Assembly: GCA_022825185.1 (NCBI GenBank) | Contig: JAJDYK010000142.1 | Span: 1 to 8,238 of the forward strand | DNA from: Candidatus Latescibacterota bacterium | Lineage (GTDB): Bacteria > Latescibacterota > UBA2968 > UBA8231 | Length of the DNA: 8,238 nt | Reading direction: 5' to 3' | Part shown: piece after piece, positions 6,232 through 8,238 of the stretch | How the letters are laid out: each line of letters begins with the position of its first letter | Numbering within the stretch: the first letter of the stretch is position 1 | Translations under genes and position numbers: made by a program | Notes under the pieces: model-generated | Databases searched by the model: none | The model's input: the letters and a program-made list of their open reading frames with translations, nothing else | What the model was told of the DNA's origin: nothing

Positions 6232-7671
6232 ATGGAATCACTTATGCAGGGAAGCAGCAGATCGGTCATCGGTCTCAGCGTCGTCCTGCTGCTCTTGTTG
6301 AGCGGTTGCGGAGCCGCTTATTCGGGCTATGTGTCCCGTTCGCTCAACCAGCTAGAAAAGGGCAACTACGAAGAGGCCCTCGGCAAGCTGGAAAAGCCCT
6401 CTGGCAAGACCAATAAGCTGCTCTACCACTTGGAAAAGGGATTGATTTTGCACTATCAGGGCCAATACGAGGCGTCCAACGTGGAGTTTGAACGGGCCGA
6501 GCGGTTAAGCGACCAGCTCTACACCCGCTCGGTCTCGCGCGAAATCGCGGCCCTGTTGTCCAATGATTCGATTGTCGCCTACCGAGGCGAGGAGTTCGAG
6601 CTAGCCCTAATCCACTACTACCGCGCCATGAACTACGCCCGACTGGGCGACCGGCAGGCGGCGTTAGTCGAGTGCCGCAAGGCCAACCTGAAACTCGAAA
6701 ACTACGCGCAACAAGCTGAATACGAACTCAGCTATAAAAACGACGCCTTTTTGCAGTACATGACGGGGCTCTTTTTTGAGGCTGAGGGCGAGTGGAACGA
6801 CGCGTACATTTCCTACAAAGATGCTTTAAAGGGCTATCGCGCGTACGAAGCGGCCTTTGATTTGCAAGCGCCCCGGATGCTGATAATTGACCTAGCGCGA
6901 CTGGCCCAGCGGCTGGGATACGAAGACGAGGTTGCGGAATACACCGAGCGCTACCAGCTTGAGTTAGAGGAACTGCAGCCGGCCTCCGGTGGCGAGTTGG
7001 TCGTCTTCGTCGAGAGCGGCTTTGTGCCCCGCAAGCACCAAGTCGAGTTCAGCGTGCCGATTCTGGAAGATGAAGGGAAGTGGGAGGTGTGGACGGTGTC
7101 GGAGCGGGCCGTCCATCGCTATCACCACCCGCACCTGTACAAGCGCCGGCACGTGGATTACTGGCTTAGGGTTGCGCTGCCCGAATACCGGGAGGTGCCC
7201 TCGCAGGTGGCCGGGGTGCGGTTGCGCGCTGGCGACCAGAGTGCGCTGGCGACCACAGCCGAGGACTTGGACGCGATTGCCCAGCGGACCTTTGCGCAGA
7301 AATTCGATACCATCCTGCTGCGCGCCGTCGCCCGCAACTTGGCCAAGTATCTAGCGTCCAAGAGCATTGAAAAAGCCTTTGAGGACGATGACGACGACGA
7401 CGAGAATGACTGGGCCAAGGAGGGATTGGGCAAAGCGCTCGGAGGCTTGGTCAACCTCTTCGGCGTGGCCACCGAGGCCGCTGACACGCGCGGCTGGCTG
7501 GCGCTGCCGCACGCCATCCGCATCGCCCGGCTGGCGGTAGCCCCAGGCACGGCCGCGCCTACCCTAGAGTTGCTCGACGACCGGGGAAGGGTCTTAGCGG
7601 TAGAGACATTGCCCGAAGTGGCGGTGGCGGACGGAGAAAAGGTCTTCTTAAACTTTCGCACTTTTCGCTGA
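6232..7671 (+). CDS. COG3014-type TPR-containing lipoprotein
   Basis: The 479-residue product has a signal segment at 12-23 and lipobox L-L-S-G-C with the lipidated cysteine at 26. Residues ~36-60, 63-92, 123-152 and 170-205 are TPR-like helical hairpins, with ALLSNDSIVAYRGEEFE between the second and third. Residue 253 onward opens a beta-rich domain (GELVVFVESGFVPRK). The C-terminal ADTRGWLALPHAIRIARL stretch is followed by Ig-like strands. This combination is characteristic of the uncharacterised COG3014 family, which in several Proteobacteria sits near penicillin-binding-protein activator lipoproteins, so a cell-envelope role is plausible but unproven. The start at 6232 was chosen because GAGG lies seven bases upstream (6221-6224) and it gives a normal-length signal peptide. 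Upstream in-frame starts at GTG 6178, ATG 6187 and ATG 6208 add an odd N-terminal tail; ATG 6244 is also possible. An acidic run of six Asp at 385-390 interrupts two helices. Confidence 0.85.
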   Translation: MESLMQGSSRSVIGLSVVLLLLLSGCGAAYSGYVSRSLNQLEKGNYEEALGKLEKPSGKTNKLLYHLEKGLILHYQGQYEASNVEFERAERLSDQLYTRSVSREIAALLSNDSIVAYRGEEFELALIHYYRAMNYARLGDRQAALVECRKANLKLENYAQQAEYELSYKNDAFLQYMTGLFFEAEGEWNDAYISYKDALKGYRAYEAAFDLQAPRMLIIDLARLAQRLGYEDEVAEYTERYQLELEELQPASGGELVVFVESGFVPRKHQVEFSVPILEDEGKWEVWTVSERAVHRYHHPHLYKRRHVDYWLRVALPEYREVPSQVAGVRLRAGDQSALATTAEDLDAIAQRTFAQKFDTILLRAVARNLAKYLASKSIEKAFEDDDDDDENDWAKEGLGKALGGLVNLFGVATEAADTRGWLALPHAIRIARLAVAPGTAAPTLELLDDRGRVLAVETLPEVAVADGEKVFLNFRTFR

Positions 7672-7675
7672 GGAG
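7671..7675 (+). promoter_or_regulatory. Shine-Dalgarno overlapping the lipoprotein stop codon
   Basis: AGGAG at 7671-7675 begins on the last base of the lipoprotein TGA and lies nine bases before the ATG at 7685. The arrangement supports co-translation of the two genes from one transcript. Confidence 0.7.
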
Positions 7676-7684
7676 CAAACAATC

Positions 7685-8238
7685 ATGTACGTCAAACTAT
7701 GGTTCGCCGCGCTGGCGTTGGCGCTGCCGGTTGCGGCGCAGCAGAGCACGCGGGCTGCCGATCAGGTCACGGATCCGCTGGAGGAAGGGGCGATCATCAA
7801 TATCGTCGATTGGGACGGCGGCCAGCTACCCAAGCGCTACTACGAGCGCTCGGATCAACTACCGATGAGCCTCGACGACGTGCGCAAGCTGAGCGCCAAC
7901 AAGTTCAATACCGATGCGATCGTCAAAATGCTCGAAGAGCGGCGCTGCGTCTGCGACGCCTCGGTAGATGCCCTGGTGGAATTGAAGCAAGCCGGCGTCG
8001 CCGAGCAGGTGATCCAAGCGGTATCGCTCCACGCCTTGCCGCCCAATCGCTCGTTCGGCCTGACGATCGCCCTCGACTTTGAGGGATTGGGCGGCAAGGC
8101 CACCGTATCGACGCAGGCGCGCAAGGGCTATCTCTACTTGATCGTGCCCGACGGCGACAAGGAGCGGGTCTTTATCGGCAACTTGCAGGCGATCCTCGCT
8201 GGCCGCTGGCAGCGCGATGCGCTAATCGACAATACCGA
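7685..8238 (+). CDS. Exported protein of unknown function, 3' end beyond the window
   Basis: The reading frame stays open from ATG 7685 to the window edge: 184 full codons plus two bases, with no stop. Residues 1-18 form a signal peptide (hydrophobic WFAALALALPVAA) with a probable cut before QQ; there is no lipobox. Residues 63-83 and 94-113 are two related helical hairpins of the form LxxVxxLxxxxxxxxxIxxxL, joined by a CVCD segment with C88 and C90. From about residue 123 a beta-rich domain starts (FGLTIALDFEG, GYLYLIVPDGDKERVFIGN). The gene begins 13 bp after the COG3014-type lipoprotein with its own AGGAG site, so the two form an operon and may work together at the envelope. I do not recognise the family; the visible part does not look like the LpoB-type activators known beside other COG3014 genes. 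Confidence 0.82.
   Translation, partial: MYVKLWFAALALALPVAAQQSTRAADQVTDPLEEGAIINIVDWDGGQLPKRYYERSDQLPMSLDDVRKLSANKFNTDAIVKMLEERRCVCDASVDALVELKQAGVAEQVIQAVSLHALPPNRSFGLTIALDFEGLGGKATVSTQARKGYLYLIVPDGDKERVFIGNLQAILAGRWQRDALIDNT

Noticed and set aside
7158..7682. A 174-codon minus-strand frame opposite the COG3014-type gene
   Set aside because: The product is Ser/Ala-rich, with a serine run that mirrors the Asp codons of the real gene; no start signal is seen.
7699..8082. A 127-codon plus-strand frame near the right end
   Set aside because: Its product is rich in Arg, Ala and Gly without motifs. The frame from 7685 has a ribosome-binding site, a signal peptide and stays open to the edge, so it is the real gene.

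Overview
The window looks like chromosomal DNA from a Gram-negative bacterium with a moderately high G+C content. Three genes at least encode exported proteins: a large secreted metalloprotease and two lipoproteins with clear lipoboxes. A fourth, cut by the right edge, has a signal peptide. The protease ends in a FlgD/T9SS-like Ig domain of the kind common in the Bacteroidetes/Chlorobi/Fibrobacteres group and in uncultured phyla such as Latescibacterota or Poribacteria. A Gfo/Idh/MocA oxidoreductase fits those lineages too. The phylum is an inference and cannot be fixed from this window alone. No tRNA, rRNA, CRISPR array, insertion sequence or phage gene was seen.

Layout. Positions 1-211 hold no gene, only weak promoter-like and hairpin sequences. 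Positions 212-3607 (+) encode a 1131-residue multidomain exported protein: signal peptide, MXAN_6640-like HExxH protease domain, five IPT/TIG Ig-like repeats, a jelly-roll-like domain and a C-terminal FlgD/T9SS-like domain. Positions 3711-4331 (+) encode a 206-residue lipoprotein of unknown function. Converging on it from the right is a two-gene minus-strand operon. Its first gene is a Gfo/Idh/MocA oxidoreductase (5966 down to 4929) and its second a SpoU/TrmH-type RNA methyltransferase (4932 down to 4342); they overlap by the four bases GTGA.

Positions 5967-6231 form a divergent control region. It carries back-to-back promoter candidates that share one AT-rich core, and a 29-codon ORF at 6063-6152 with a near-perfect Shine-Dalgarno sequence. 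Next come a COG3014-type TPR lipoprotein (6232-7671, +) and, 13 bp after it, an exported protein (from 7685) that runs off the right edge. These two are almost certainly co-transcribed and probably act together at the cell envelope.

The items most worth a second look are the 29-codon ORF, the mosaic five-domain TIG array with a 30-bp exact repeat exactly two domains apart, and the COG3014 lipoprotein with its unrecognised partner. I do not see a clearly new multi-gene system such as a defence island or biosynthetic cluster.
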